From assembly GCA_963842355.1 (NCBI GenBank), contig CAWJGC010000004.1, positions 1,054,001 through 1,118,000 on the forward strand: a DNA stretch of 64,000 nucleotides. Direction: 5' to 3'. The notes under the pieces are model-generated. The model ran no database searches. It was given only the letters and a program-made list of their open reading frames with translations, and was not told where the DNA came from. This document shows, piece by piece, positions 53,055-62,660 of the stretch; the first letter of the stretch is position 1; the number at the start of each line of letters is the position of its first letter. This stretch comes from JASHPR01 sp963842355 (GTDB taxonomy: Bacteria; Actinomycetota; Actinomycetes; Streptosporangiales; Streptosporangiaceae). Both the position numbers and the translations under genes were made by a program.

Positions 53055-54332
53055 TCACGCCTTGATGTACGGCTTCCCGTCGGCGGCCGGGGCCCGGACC
53101 CGGCCGACCAGGCCGGCCACCGCGAAGATCGTCGCCACGTACGGGGCCATCGCCAGGATGTAGGTAGGAATGGGGACGTTGATGCTGGCCAGGATGTTGC
53201 CCGCGGCCTGGGTAAAGCCGAAGAGCAGCGCGGCCAAGGTCGCGCCCAGCGGCGTCCACCGGCCGAAAATCATCGCCGCCAGCGCGATGTAGCCCAGCCC
53301 GGAGGACTGGTCCTGGCTGAACGTACCGACCGAGCCGACCGTCAGGTACGCGCCGCCGATCCCGGCCAGCAGGCCGCCCATGATCACGTTGGAGTACCTG
53401 ATCCCCAGCACCCGGATGCCGACCGTGTCCGCGGCGGTCGGGTGCTCGCCGACCGCGCGCACCCGCAGCCCCCACCGGGTGCTGAACAGGCCCACCTGCA
53501 CGAAGATGATCGCCGCGTACGTGATGTAGAGGAAGATGTTCGCGTTGAAGAAGATCGGCCCGATGATCGGGATGCTGCTCAGGCCCGGGATCTTGATCAC
53601 GTTGAACGTGTTCGCCGCGTTGAGATTCTGGTGGGTGACCAGGATGCTGTCGTAGAGGTAGTTGGTGAGACCGAGCGCCAGCACGTTCAGCACCACGCCG
53701 AGGATGATCTGGTCGACAAAGTACTTGATCGCGAACACGGCGAGCACCGCGCCGACCAGGCCGCCCGACAGCGACCCGGTGACCAGCCCCAGCCAGACCC
53801 CGGCGACGCTCGACACCACGGCCGCCGCGAACGCGCCGACCAGCAACTGGCCCTCGATCGCGATGTTGATGACGCCGGACCGCTCGCACATGCAGCCGGC
53901 CAGGGCGCCGAGGATCAGCGGGACCGAGCCGACCAGGGTGTTCTGCAGCAGGTTGACGGTGTTGATCGGGATGACGTTGCCCGCATCCGCCCAGCACAGC
54001 AGCGATACCACGAAGAACAGCAGGACCACGGCGATGCTGATCCGCCGGGCCCGCTGGCCCGGCTGGGCGGTGGCCCGCCACGCCCCGAGGGCGATCGAGG
54101 CCGCGCCGAGCACATAGCAGGTCGCCGCGGCCGGCGCGTGGATGCTGGGCACGTGGACCGAGGCGGTAGGCAGCGACAGCGCGAACGTGGCGTCACCCTG
54201 GTGCGAGTACAGCCCGAACAGCGCGATGTCGATGAGCCCGAACAGGGCGAAGGTGCCGGCCGCGACGAGCCTGCGGTTCACCGTGGCCAGGGGCGCGCCG
54301 GCCGTGGCCGCCAGGGTCGTCATCCGTTCCAT
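53055..54332 (-). CDS. Nucleoside ABC transporter permease (NupQ/YufQ-like)
   Basis: 425 residues, about ten helices in the BPD_transp_2 pattern: NTLVGSVPLILGALAGCMCE, GVINIAIEGQLLVGAFAAAV, LGIRYSNVIMGGLLAGIGGA and LGYIALAAMIFGRWTPLGA. An extra N-terminal region with two helices precedes the core. It overlaps the second permease by 13 bp. Confidence 0.9.
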   Translation of the reverse strand: MERMTTLAATAGAPLATVNRRLVAAGTFALFGLIDIALFGLYSHQGDATFALSLPTASVHVPSIHAPAAATCYVLGAASIALGAWRATAQPGQRARRISIAVVLLFFVVSLLCWADAGNVIPINTVNLLQNTLVGSVPLILGALAGCMCERSGVINIAIEGQLLVGAFAAAVVSSVAGVWLGLVTGSLSGGLVGAVLAVFAIKYFVDQIILGVVLNVLALGLTNYLYDSILVTHQNLNAANTFNVIKIPGLSSIPIIGPIFFNANIFLYITYAAIIFVQVGLFSTRWGLRVRAVGEHPTAADTVGIRVLGIRYSNVIMGGLLAGIGGAYLTVGSVGTFSQDQSSGLGYIALAAMIFGRWTPLGATLAALLFGFTQAAGNILASINVPIPTYILAMAPYVATIFAVAGLVGRVRAPAADGKPYIKA

Positions 54333-55645
54333 CCCTTCGCGACGGCCTCCAGGCCGGCGGCCCGGGCCTCACGCAGCCGGAACATCGCCCGGATCAGCGG
54401 CGGGGCCGCGACGAACAGCACGATCAGCCCCTGGATCACCTGGGCGATGTCGGTGGGGACCTGGGTGGCCGCCTGCATCGTGGTGCCGCCGGAGTGCAGC
54501 GCGCCGAACAGCAGCGCGGCGAGCACCACGCCCAGGGGCCGGGCCCGTCCCAGCAGCGCCACCGTGATGCCGTCGAAACCGTAGGTGCCGTAGCTGTTGA
54601 AGGTCAGGGCGTGCACCGCGCTGCCCTGGATCACCGAGGCGCCGCTCAGCCCGGCCAGCCCGCCGGCGATCAGCATGACCAGCGCCCAGGATCGCTCCAC
54701 GCTCATCCCCGCGCTGCGGGCCGCGCTCGGGTTGGCGCCCACGGTGCGGAACTGGAACCCGACGGTGCTGCGGGTCAGCAGCCACCACACGGCGGCGGCG
54801 GCGGCCAGCGCGACCAGGAAGCCGGCGTCGACCTCCGGAGGCGGCCCGCCCACGTGCGGTAGCTGGGCGTTGGCCGCGATGTTCGGGCTGATCAGGTTGG
54901 ACTGGCCGGGGGCCTGCAGCGCCCTCGGCGTGCCGAGCAGGTACGACAGCAGGTTGTACATCACGTAGTTGAGCATGATCGTGACGATGACCTCGTGGGC
55001 CCCGGTCCGGGCCTTCAGCTCACCGACCACCCAGCCGATCACCGCGCCGCCGGCGATCCCGCCGATCAGGCAGACGATCACGTGGATGACCGGCGGCATG
55101 CTGAGCCCGAAGCCGAGGTAGGTGGCGACGATCGCGCCGCCGATCCACTGGCCGGCCGCGCCGATGTTGAACAGCCCGGCCCGGAACGCGATCGCGACCG
55201 ACAACCCGGTGAGGATCAGCGGGGTCGCGTCGGACATGGACTGCGAGATCGGGTAGAAGATCGGGCCGACCGGGCCGCCGTGGAACGCCGCCCCGACGGT
55301 GGCGGGGCTGAAGATCGCGCCGTCGAACATCGCGCGGTAGGCGCCGAAGATCGTGTCCCACGCCTGGGCGAACGCGTTGCCCGGGTTGGAGAAGAGCTGG
55401 CTCCAGGCGTGCAGGACCGTGGTGTTGGTGAACGCGATGAGCAGTGCGCCCAGGACCAGGGCCACGACGATGGCCAGGAACGTCACGACCGCGGGGCTGC
55501 CCTCCATCACCGCGTTGATGAGGACCCGGGCGGTGTCGCTCGTCCGCTGCAGGGGCTGGGAGCGCCGCGGCTGGCCCGGGGGGCCGTCCTGGCCCTCGCC
55601 CGCGGGCCCGACGCCCGGGGCCGCCGCCGGTTGCTGTTCGCTCAT
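54320..55645 (-). CDS. Nucleoside ABC transporter permease (NupP/YufP-like)
   Basis: 441 residues. Family segments are LTGLSVAIAFRAGLFNIGAA followed by GQWIGGA, LKARTGAHEVIVTIMLNYVM and YGTYGFDGITVALLGRARPL. A Pro/Gln-rich cytoplasmic leader precedes the first helix. ATG overlaps the ATPase stop (ATGA at 55642-55645). Together with NupQ-like permease it forms the heterodimeric channel. Confidence 0.9.
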   Translation of the reverse strand: MSEQQPAAAPGVGPAGEGQDGPPGQPRRSQPLQRTSDTARVLINAVMEGSPAVVTFLAIVVALVLGALLIAFTNTTVLHAWSQLFSNPGNAFAQAWDTIFGAYRAMFDGAIFSPATVGAAFHGGPVGPIFYPISQSMSDATPLILTGLSVAIAFRAGLFNIGAAGQWIGGAIVATYLGFGLSMPPVIHVIVCLIGGIAGGAVIGWVVGELKARTGAHEVIVTIMLNYVMYNLLSYLLGTPRALQAPGQSNLISPNIAANAQLPHVGGPPPEVDAGFLVALAAAAAVWWLLTRSTVGFQFRTVGANPSAARSAGMSVERSWALVMLIAGGLAGLSGASVIQGSAVHALTFNSYGTYGFDGITVALLGRARPLGVVLAALLFGALHSGGTTMQAATQVPTDIAQVIQGLIVLFVAAPPLIRAMFRLREARAAGLEAVAKGWNG

Positions 55646-57333
55646 GACGGCCCCGCTCCGTTTACCCCGCCCGCCCCGCCCGCGCCGCCCGCGCCGCCCG
55701 TCCCGCCCGCGCCGCCCGTCCCGCCCGTCCCGTCCTGACCCGGATCGGACTGGCCTGCCGTCGTCACGCCGCCGTGCCCGCCTCCACGGCCGGTCGCGCC
55801 GTCGAGGGGAAGGCCGCCGTCGCTGCCGTCGGCTCCGGCGGTCGCGCCTGCCATGAGCAGGCCAAGTTCCCCGACCGGCACGGACGGCGGCCGGAACGCG
55901 ACGACCCTGCCCTCGTACATGACGGCGATCCGGTCGGCGAGCGCGTAGATCTCGTCCAGCTCCGAGGAGACGATGAGGACCGCCACGCCCCGGTCGCGCT
56001 CCTCGACGATGCGCTTGTGCACGAACTCGATGGAGCCGACGTCCAGGCCGCGGGTGGGCTGGCTGGCGAGCAGCAGCCGCAGGTCCCGGCTCATCTCGCG
56101 GGCCAGGATGACCTTCTGCTGGTTGCCGCCCGACAGCGCGGCGACCGGCATCTCGGCGGACGGGGTCCGGACGTCGAACTCCTCGACCAGCTTCGTGGCG
56201 AAGGTGGCGATCTGGTCCAGCTTGAGCGCGAGGCCCGAGGCGAACGGCGGCCGGTCATAAACGTCCAGGACCAGGTTCTCCGCGATCGAGAAGTCAGGCA
56301 CCAGGCCGTCCTCCTGCCGGTCTTCGGGCACGTAGCCGAGGCCGGCCCGGAGCCGGTCCCGGGGCGGGGCGTGCGTCAGGTCCCTGCCGTCCAGCACCAC
56401 CGAGCCGGCGGTGGCCGGCCGCAGGCCGATGAGCGCCTCGCAGAGCTCGGTCTGGCCGTTGCCCTGCACGCCGGCTATCCCGAGGATCTCGCCCGCCCTG
56501 ACCTCGAACGAGACCTCCCTGAGCGCGCGATGGCCGTGGTCGTCGGTCACGGACAGGCCGCGGACGTCGAGCACCGTCTCCGCGGGCCGCGCCGGGCCTT
56601 TGCTGACCTTGAGCTCCACCGGCCGGCCCACCATCAGCGCGGCCAGCTCGGCGTCGGTCGCGGTCGGCGGGCGCTCGCCGACCACCTGCCCGCGGCGGAT
56701 GACGGTTATCGTGTCGGCGATGGCCTGAACCTCTTTGAGCTTGTGCGAGATGAAGACGATCGACCGGCCGCCCGCCTTCAGCTCGCGGATCACCCGGAAC
56801 AGGTCCTCGGTCTCGCCCGGGGTCAGCACCGAGGTGGGTTCGTCGAGGATCAGCACACTGGCCTCGCGCAGCAGCGCCTTGATGATCTCCACCCGCTGCT
56901 GGCTGCCGACCGGCAGGAACTCGACGTACGCGTCCGGGTTCACGTTCAGGCCGAAGCGCTCGGACAGCTCGCGCACGTCGCGGCGGGCCCGGCGCCGGTC
57001 AAGCAGGCCGAACCCGCGGGTGGGCTCCACCCCGAGGGTCACGTTCTCGGCCACGGTGAAGACCGGTACCAGCATGAAGTGCTGGTGCACCATGCCGATG
57101 CCCGCCTTGATCGCATCCCCGGGGGAACGGAACGCGACCGGCTGGCCGTCGATCAGGATCTCGCCCTGGTCGGGATGCAGCAGTCCGTACAGGACGTTCA
57201 TCAGCGTGGTCTTGCCCGCGCCGTTCTCGCCGAGCAACGCGTGAATCTGACCCGGCTCGATGACCAGGTCGATGTGATCGTTAGCCACGAGGGAGCCGAA
57301 CCGCTTGGTGATCCCCTGCAGCTCCAGCCGCAC
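55642..57333 (-). CDS. Double-domain ABC ATPase of a nucleoside importer (NupO/YufO-like)
   Basis: 563 residues with two ABC modules. The first has Walker A LLGENGAGKTTLMNVLYGLL, signature-region LPVGSQQRVEIIKALLRE and Walker B LILDEPTSVL; the second has GIAGVQGNGQTELCEALIGL, ALSGGNQQKVILAREMSRDL and LASQPTRGLDVGS. The first signature is LPVGS instead of LSGGQ, as common in these importers. A ~50-residue Gly/Ala repeat tail (GGTGGAGG units) follows. Confidence 0.92.
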   Translation of the reverse strand: MRLELQGITKRFGSLVANDHIDLVIEPGQIHALLGENGAGKTTLMNVLYGLLHPDQGEILIDGQPVAFRSPGDAIKAGIGMVHQHFMLVPVFTVAENVTLGVEPTRGFGLLDRRRARRDVRELSERFGLNVNPDAYVEFLPVGSQQRVEIIKALLREASVLILDEPTSVLTPGETEDLFRVIRELKAGGRSIVFISHKLKEVQAIADTITVIRRGQVVGERPPTATDAELAALMVGRPVELKVSKGPARPAETVLDVRGLSVTDDHGHRALREVSFEVRAGEILGIAGVQGNGQTELCEALIGLRPATAGSVVLDGRDLTHAPPRDRLRAGLGYVPEDRQEDGLVPDFSIAENLVLDVYDRPPFASGLALKLDQIATFATKLVEEFDVRTPSAEMPVAALSGGNQQKVILAREMSRDLRLLLASQPTRGLDVGSIEFVHKRIVEERDRGVAVLIVSSELDEIYALADRIAVMYEGRVVAFRPPSVPVGELGLLMAGATAGADGSDGGLPLDGATGRGGGHGGVTTAGQSDPGQDGTGGTGGAGGTGGAGGAGGAGGVNGAGPS

Positions 57334-57373
57334 CGGTCGGCCTCCCTCCAGGCTGGGTCAGGTCACAGCTCGG

Positions 57374-57407
57374 CGTGACCTGGCGGAAAGGGTCCCGCCA
57401 GGTCACG
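57374..57407 (-). terminator. Hairpin between binding-protein and ATPase genes
   Basis: CGTGACCTGGCGG (57374-57386) and CCGCCAGGTCACG (57395-57407) form a perfect 13-bp stem with an 8-nt loop, 24 bp after the binding-protein stop. It can act as partial terminator or mRNA-stabilising stem, favouring excess binding protein. Confidence 0.65.
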
Positions 57408-57431
57408 CTAAGCCACGTCGGCGCGCCGGGA

Positions 57432-58556
57432 CTAGATCGGGCTCTTGGTGGCGGGCTTGATCGTCCCGTTCTCGATCTGGGTCTTGATCTGCGCCAGCTC
57501 GGACTGGAGCGAGGCGGGCACCTTGCTCGCGAAATCGTGGTAGGGAGCCAGCGTCACTCCGTCGTTGGCCAGGGTGCCGATGTAGTTGCCGCCGGTGAAG
57601 GTGCTGTGGGCCGCGTTGAGCACCGCGTTCTTCACCGCCGTCGTGATGCCCTTCTCGACGCTGGTAATGAAGTACTTGCAGTACTGCGCCGCGCTGATGC
57701 AGCCGTCGGTGTCCACCCACATCATGTTCACGTTCTGGCCGGCCTGGTCGGCGGTCTGGACCGCCTTGGCGGCACCGAGCCCGACGCCTCCGGCGACCGG
57801 GAAGATGATGTCGGCGCCCTCGGTGATGAACGTGTTCGTGATCCGCTGGCCAGCGGTGAGATCGGTGAAGCTGTTGGTGAACTCACCGTTCTGGGTGGCC
57901 TCGTTCCAGCCCAGCACCTGCACGTGCGTGCCGTGCTTCTGGTTGTAGTACTGCACGCCGTCGGCGAAGCCGTCCATGTAGATGGTGACGGTGGACAGCT
58001 TCTGCCCGCCGAACGTCGCCACCTTGCCGGTCTTGGTCATCCCGGCCGCGAGGTAGCCGCCGAGGAAGCCGTCCTCCACCGTGTTGAACAGCAGGGCGTC
58101 CACGTTCTTCAGCGCCGGGCTGTAGCCGAAGTCGACGATCGCGAACTTCTGGGTGGGGTTGGCCGCAGCCGCCGTCTGGGTCGCCTGGCCCATCAGGAAT
58201 CCGACCGTGACGATGATCCCGCACTTCTGGCCGAGGAACGCCGTGATGTTCGAGGCGTAGTCCGAGGTCGAGGTCGACTGCAGGTACTTGGGCGTGATGT
58301 TGCTGTCCGCCGCCGCGGCGGCCAGGACCCCGCCGTACGACGACTGGTTGAACGACTTGTCGTTGATGCCGCCGGTGTCGGTGACCATGCACGCCAGGAA
58401 CTTGCCGCCGCTGGCGGCCGCCCCGCCGGTGCTCGCCGACGGCGACGACGATGCCTTGGGCGTCGATGAGCTAGTCGGGCTCCCGGACGACCCGCAGGCC
58501 GCCGCGAGCAGGGCCGCGGCGCCCAGAACCGCCACTATCCGGATATTCGCTCGCAA
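57432..58556 (-). CDS. BMP-family nucleoside-binding lipoprotein
   Basis: 374 residues. The signal ends in a lipobox (LLAAAC), followed by a Ser/Thr-rich linker. The mature protein shows MVTDTGGINDKSFNQSSYGG, IIVTVGFLMGQATQTAAAA, EDGFLGGYLAAGMTKTGKVA and ADIIFPVAGGVGLGAAKAVQ, which is the PnrA/BmpA purine nucleoside-binding fold. It delivers nucleosides to the permeases encoded downstream. Confidence 0.92.
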   Translation of the reverse strand: MRANIRIVAVLGAAALLAAACGSSGSPTSSSTPKASSSPSASTGGAAASGGKFLACMVTDTGGINDKSFNQSSYGGVLAAAAADSNITPKYLQSTSTSDYASNITAFLGQKCGIIVTVGFLMGQATQTAAAANPTQKFAIVDFGYSPALKNVDALLFNTVEDGFLGGYLAAGMTKTGKVATFGGQKLSTVTIYMDGFADGVQYYNQKHGTHVQVLGWNEATQNGEFTNSFTDLTAGQRITNTFITEGADIIFPVAGGVGLGAAKAVQTADQAGQNVNMMWVDTDGCISAAQYCKYFITSVEKGITTAVKNAVLNAAHSTFTGGNYIGTLANDGVTLAPYHDFASKVPASLQSELAQIKTQIENGTIKPATKSPI

Positions 58557-58775
58557 GATGTACCTCCTCTGCCCCGGCGCCCCGCAGGGGCCGGGAGGAA
58601 CACCGACTCGATCGCTGGCCCCGGTCGGCTAGGGCAGGGAAAGTCCGTCCAGGCCCCCCCGGGATGCCCGAAGGCTAGTCCCGGTGCAGGCTTGCGCGAA
58701 AGCCCGCGAAGGGGGTCCTGGCTGCGCTGTTGTGAAATCGAGACCGTTGGGATGATAAAGATGGGAGGCTTCCTC

Positions 58776-59183
58776 ATGATGATCGACTGGCCCGAGCTGC
58801 GGGCCCGCGCCGTGCAGGCCGCGGGCCGGGCGTACGCGCCGTACTCCCGGCTGCGCGTCGGCGCGGCGGGCCAGGCCTCGGACGGCCGGATCGTCCTGGG
58901 GTGCAACGTGGAGAACGCCTCCTACGGGCTGACGCTGTGCGCCGAATGCGGGCTGGTCTCGGCGCTGCACGCGAGCGGCGGCGGGACCCTGACCGCGGTC
59001 AGCGTGGTGGCGGCGGACGGGGCCCCGCTAGTCCCGTGCGGCCGCTGCCGCCAGCTTCTGCTCGAGGCGGGCGGGCCGGGCCTGCTGATCGACGCCGAGG
59101 GCGGGCCGCGCGAGCTGGGCGGCCTGCTGCCGTCGGCGTTCTCGGACGCCGACCTCGCCGCGCGGCGGGACGCCCCGGCCTGA
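58776..59183 (+). CDS. cdd: Cytidine deaminase
   Basis: 135 residues. GGGAGG lies seven bases before ATG 58776 (a second ATG at 58779 is possible). Zn ligands and catalytic Glu are in LGCNVENASYGLTLCAECGL and PLVPCGRCRQLLLEA; AYAPYSRLRVGAAGQASDGR marks the N-terminal motif. It converts (deoxy)cytidine to (deoxy)uridine for salvage. It is divergent from the binding-protein gene. Confidence 0.93.
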   Translation: MMIDWPELRARAVQAAGRAYAPYSRLRVGAAGQASDGRIVLGCNVENASYGLTLCAECGLVSALHASGGGTLTAVSVVAADGAPLVPCGRCRQLLLEAGGPGLLIDAEGGPRELGGLLPSAFSDADLAARRDAPA

Positions 59184-59190
59184 TCCCGGC

Positions 59191-59236
59191 CCGGTAAAAA
59201 GCCGCAGCACGGTAAAAAGCCGCAGCACGGCAAAAA
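59191..59236. repeat. 18-bp tandem repeat
   Basis: GGTAAAAAGCCGCAGCAC occurs two and a half times between cdd and the glycosyltransferase gene. The A5 runs stand out against the GC-rich background. Confidence 0.8.
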
Positions 59237-59289
59237 ACTGGGCGGTAGGCTCGGCGTTTCGGGGGCTCTGTGACTAATTGAGGGCAACG

Positions 59290-60540
59290 GTGACGGCCAG
59301 GCGGATGCTGGTGACCGGGGGCGTTCTGTTCGCGGTCTCGCTCGCCGCCCTGATCGCGGCGGACTGGGCCGCGGCGGGCGGACTGTGGTCCATGCTCGAC
59401 CTCCAGGTCTACGACTGGGGCGGCCACGTCGCCCGTCACTCCGGAAACCTCTACGGCCTGAGGTACTCCGGCCATGGGCTCCGTTTCACCTACCCGCCGA
59501 TGGCGGCCGCGGTCTTCGCGGTGCTGTCGTACGCGCCGCTGACGGTGCTGAAGTGGGCCGCGAGCGCCGGGAGCGTCGCCGCGCTGACGGCCGTGATCTG
59601 GCTCAGCTGGGGAGCGCTCGGCTATCCGCGGTCCCGCGAGCGGCTGTATGCCACGCTCGCGGTCGCCGCGTTCGCGATCTGGGCCGAGCCGGTTCAGCAG
59701 ACATTAGCCTTCGGGCAGGTCAATATCCTGCTGATGCTGATCATCGTGGCCGACCTTTGCCTGCCTGACGGTGCGTGGTGGAAGGGAGCCGGGGTCGGCC
59801 TGGCGGCGGGCTTCAAGCTGACCCCGCTGATCTTCATCCCGTACCTGGTGCTTACCGGGCGGTTCCGGGCGGCCGGGGTCGCGGCGGCCACCTTCACGGC
59901 GACCATCGCGGTGTCGGCGGTCTGGCTCCCATCCTCGTCGCACCACTACTGGGCCGGGCGGCTGTTCCTGGACCCGCATCGGATCGGCAACGTCAGCTTC
60001 GTGGGGAACCAGTCCCTGTACGGCATGCTGCTGCGGCTGGTCGGCCACCCGGGGCTCGCGCACGTGATCTGGGCCGTAGCCGTGGTGATCGTCGCGGCGG
60101 GCGGGCTGCTGCTCGCGGCGGCGGCTCAGCGGAAGCAGGAACTGGCCGGCGTGGTCATCTGCGCGCTGACCGGGCTGCTGGTATCGCCGGTCTCGTGGTC
60201 GCATCACTGGGTGTGGATGGTGCCGGGCCTGGTCCTGGCCGTGCACGGCGCCACGCGGGCGACAGCGGCGGACGCGCCGCGCTGGCGGAGGCGTGCCGCC
60301 TGGAGCGGGGTGCTGGCTCTGGTCGTCGTGTTCTTCTCCCGGCTGATCTGGGCCGTGCCCGCGTCGATCGTCCAGGGCCGGGGCATGCACGGTCCGTGGC
60401 TGCTCGCGGGCAACCTGTACGCGCTGGCCGGGCTGGCCGCCCTGGGCCTGGCGGCCCTGGTGACGGCTCGCCTGCCGGGCCCCCGGCGCACCGCGCCGGG
60501 TTCGCCGGCACGCCTCGGCGGTGCAGGCGTCCGCAGCTGA
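59290..60540 (+). CDS. GT87 polyprenol-phosphate-mannose-dependent mannosyltransferase
   Basis: 416 residues, about ten helices. GAGGG precedes GTG 59290. Characteristic GT87 segments are LQVYDWGGHVARHSGNLYGL, LRFTYPPMAAAVFAVLSYAP (TYPP motif), QQTLAFGQVNILLMLIIVAD, GVGLAAGFKLTPLIFIPYLV and NQSLYGMLLRL. GT87 enzymes extend lipomannan or glycosylate the cell envelope. It lies inside the nucleoside salvage locus. Confidence 0.85.
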   Translation: MTARRMLVTGGVLFAVSLAALIAADWAAAGGLWSMLDLQVYDWGGHVARHSGNLYGLRYSGHGLRFTYPPMAAAVFAVLSYAPLTVLKWAASAGSVAALTAVIWLSWGALGYPRSRERLYATLAVAAFAIWAEPVQQTLAFGQVNILLMLIIVADLCLPDGAWWKGAGVGLAAGFKLTPLIFIPYLVLTGRFRAAGVAAATFTATIAVSAVWLPSSSHHYWAGRLFLDPHRIGNVSFVGNQSLYGMLLRLVGHPGLAHVIWAVAVVIVAAGGLLLAAAAQRKQELAGVVICALTGLLVSPVSWSHHWVWMVPGLVLAVHGATRATAADAPRWRRRAAWSGVLALVVVFFSRLIWAVPASIVQGRGMHGPWLLAGNLYALAGLAALGLAALVTARLPGPRRTAPGSPARLGGAGVRS

Positions 60541-60568
60541 TGGGGTCTGTGAGAATAGGGACGTGTCT

Positions 60569-61672
60569 GTGACCGTCGACCAGATCCGCGGCGTGCCGAA
60601 GGTGCTCCTGCACGACCACCTCGACGGCGGCCTGCGCCCCGAGACCATCGTCGAGCTGGCCGCCGAGACCGGCTACGGGAGCCTGCCCACGACCGACGTG
60701 GCCGGGCTGGCGCGGTGGATGACCGGCGTGGCCCAGCGCGGCAGGCTCGATCTGTACCTGGAGGCCTTCCAGCACACGGTCGGGGTGATGCAGTCCCGGG
60801 CCGCGCTGATCCGGGTGGCGGCCGAGTGCGCCGAGGACCTGGCCGCCGACGGCGTCGTTTACGCGGAGGTGAGGTTCGCCCCGGAGCTGCACGTGACCAA
60901 CGGGCTCAGCCTGGACCAGGTGGTCGGCGCGGTGCTCGAGGGCTTCCGGCGCGGCAGCCGCGGCCGGGGCATCACCGTTTACGCGCTGCTCACCGCGATG
61001 CGGACCGCGGCGCGGTCGCTGGAGATCGCCGAGCTGGCGGTGCGGCACCGGGACGCGGGCGTCGTCGGGTTCGACATCGCCGGCGCCGAGGCGGGCAGCC
61101 CGCCCAGCCGGCACCTGGACGCGTTCCAGTACGTGGCGCGGGAGAACTTCCACAACACGATCCACGCAGGCGAGGGCTTCGGGCTCCCGTCGATCTGGGA
61201 GGCCCTGCAGTGGTGCGGCGCGGAGCGGCTGGGGCACGGCGTCCGGATCATCGACGACATCCGGGTGCCGGCTGGCGGTCACGCCGCGCTGGGACGGCTG
61301 GCCAGCTACGTGCGGGACCGCCGGATCCCGCTGGAGATGTGCCCGACGTCGAACGTGCAGACCGGCGCGGTCAAGTCGATCGAGGACCACCCGATCGGGC
61401 TGCTACGCGAGCTGCTGTTCCGGGTGACGGTGAACACCGACAACCGGCTGATGAGCGGGGTCAGCCTGACCTCGGAGTTCCACGCGCTCTGCGAGGCGTT
61501 CGGCTACGGCTGGGCGGACATCGAGTGGCTCACGATCAACGCGATGAAGAGCGCGTTCGCGCCGTTCGACGAGCGCCTGAAGATCATCAACACGATCATC
61601 AAGCCGGGCTTCGCCCTCGCCCGCGCGGCGCGGGAGCCGCGCGCTGGTGACCGCGGCGGCGCGGAGCGGTAG
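60569..61672 (+). CDS. add: Adenosine deaminase
   Basis: 367 residues from GTG 60569, which has AGGG eight bases upstream (GTG 60563 is the alternative). Zn ligands and catalytic residues are in KVLLHDHLDGGLRPETI (HxH), FHNTIHAGEGFGLPSIWEAL (HAGE), RLGHGVRI and FRVTVNTDNRLMSGVSL (Asp pair region NTDN). It deaminates adenosine to inosine, feeding PNP. The gene overlaps the 3' end of deoC's start region by 26 bp. Confidence 0.93.
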   Translation: MTVDQIRGVPKVLLHDHLDGGLRPETIVELAAETGYGSLPTTDVAGLARWMTGVAQRGRLDLYLEAFQHTVGVMQSRAALIRVAAECAEDLAADGVVYAEVRFAPELHVTNGLSLDQVVGAVLEGFRRGSRGRGITVYALLTAMRTAARSLEIAELAVRHRDAGVVGFDIAGAEAGSPPSRHLDAFQYVARENFHNTIHAGEGFGLPSIWEALQWCGAERLGHGVRIIDDIRVPAGGHAALGRLASYVRDRRIPLEMCPTSNVQTGAVKSIEDHPIGLLRELLFRVTVNTDNRLMSGVSLTSEFHALCEAFGYGWADIEWLTINAMKSAFAPFDERLKIINTIIKPGFALARAAREPRAGDRGGAER

Positions 61673-62660
61673 CGTCGACGGCGTGGGGATCGAGTCGCTG
61701 ACGCAGCCGGGCCTGGCCCGGTGGGCCGGCGCCGTCGCCGACATCGCCACCTCGGACGCTGCGCTGCGGCAGGTGCTGCACGGGCTGCCCGGGGTCGACC
61801 AGGTGGGCACCGAGGCGCGGGCCGCGGGCCTGGCCACCAGGTCGATCAAGCGGGACGCCAAGATGTGGGCGCTGGACATGGCGGTACGCATGGTCGACCT
61901 GACCACGCTGGAGGGCGCGGACACGCCGGGGAAAATCAGCGCGATGTGCGCCAAGGGCCGTCGGCCCGACCCGGCCGACCCGGCGGTGCCGCCGGTGGCC
62001 GCGGTGTGCGTCTACCCGGACCTGGTCGGCGTGGCCCGCGCCGGGGTGGCCGGCAGCCCGGTCAAGGTGGCGTCCGTGGCGACCGCGTTCCCGTCCGGCC
62101 GGGCCTCGCTGGCGGTGAAGCTCGCCGACGTGCGGGACGCCGTGGCGGCCGGCGCCGACGAGGTGGACATGGTGATCGACCGGGGCGCGTTCCTGGCCGG
62201 GCGGTACGGCCAGGTCTACGAGGAGATCCGGCAGGTGCGCGAGGCCTGCGGGGTCGCGCACCTCAAGGTGATCCTGGAGACCGGGGAACTGGCCACCCTG
62301 GACAACGTGTCCCGGGCGTCCTGGCTGGCCATGCTGGCCGGCGCCGACTTCGTCAAGACCTCGACCGGCAAGGTCACCCCGGCCGCGACGCCGGCGGTGA
62401 CCCTGGTCATGCTGGCCGCGGCGCGCGACTACGCCCAGGCCACCGGGCGCCGCGTGGGGGTCAAGGTGGCCGGCGGCGTGCGTACCGCTAAGGACGCGAT
62501 CCGCTACCTGGTGCTGGTGCGCGAGACCGCCGGGCCGCAGTGGCTGACCCCGGAGCTGTTCCGCATCGGCGCGTCCAGCCTGCTCAACGACCTGCTGATG
62601 CAGCGCAGCAAGCAGCTCACCGGACGCTACGCCGGACCCGACTACTTCACCGTCGACTGA
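61647..62660 (+). CDS. deoC: Deoxyribose-phosphate aldolase
   Basis: 337 residues. The Schiff-base Lys is in ADFVKTSTGKVTPAATP and the second active-site Lys in RVGVKVAGGVRTAKDAIRYL; VAAVCVYPDLVGVARAGVAG and GADEVDMVIDRGAFLAGRYG complete the barrel. It cleaves deoxyribose-5-phosphate to glyceraldehyde-3-phosphate and acetaldehyde. GTG at 61647 lies within add; a GTG near 61683 is a shorter option. Confidence 0.93.
   Translation: MTAAARSGSVDGVGIESLTQPGLARWAGAVADIATSDAALRQVLHGLPGVDQVGTEARAAGLATRSIKRDAKMWALDMAVRMVDLTTLEGADTPGKISAMCAKGRRPDPADPAVPPVAAVCVYPDLVGVARAGVAGSPVKVASVATAFPSGRASLAVKLADVRDAVAAGADEVDMVIDRGAFLAGRYGQVYEEIRQVREACGVAHLKVILETGELATLDNVSRASWLAMLAGADFVKTSTGKVTPAATPAVTLVMLAAARDYAQATGRRVGVKVAGGVRTAKDAIRYLVLVRETAGPQWLTPELFRIGASSLLNDLLMQRSKQLTGRYAGPDYFTVD

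Noticed and set aside
56000..57378. Large plus-strand frames opposite the nucleoside ABC genes
   Set aside because: They mirror well-conserved minus-strand ATPase and permease sequences and contain no recognisable domain.
57374..57407. Purine riboswitch before the ABC ATPase gene
   Set aside because: Only a simple 13-bp hairpin is visible; the conserved three-way junction loops of purine riboswitches are not present.
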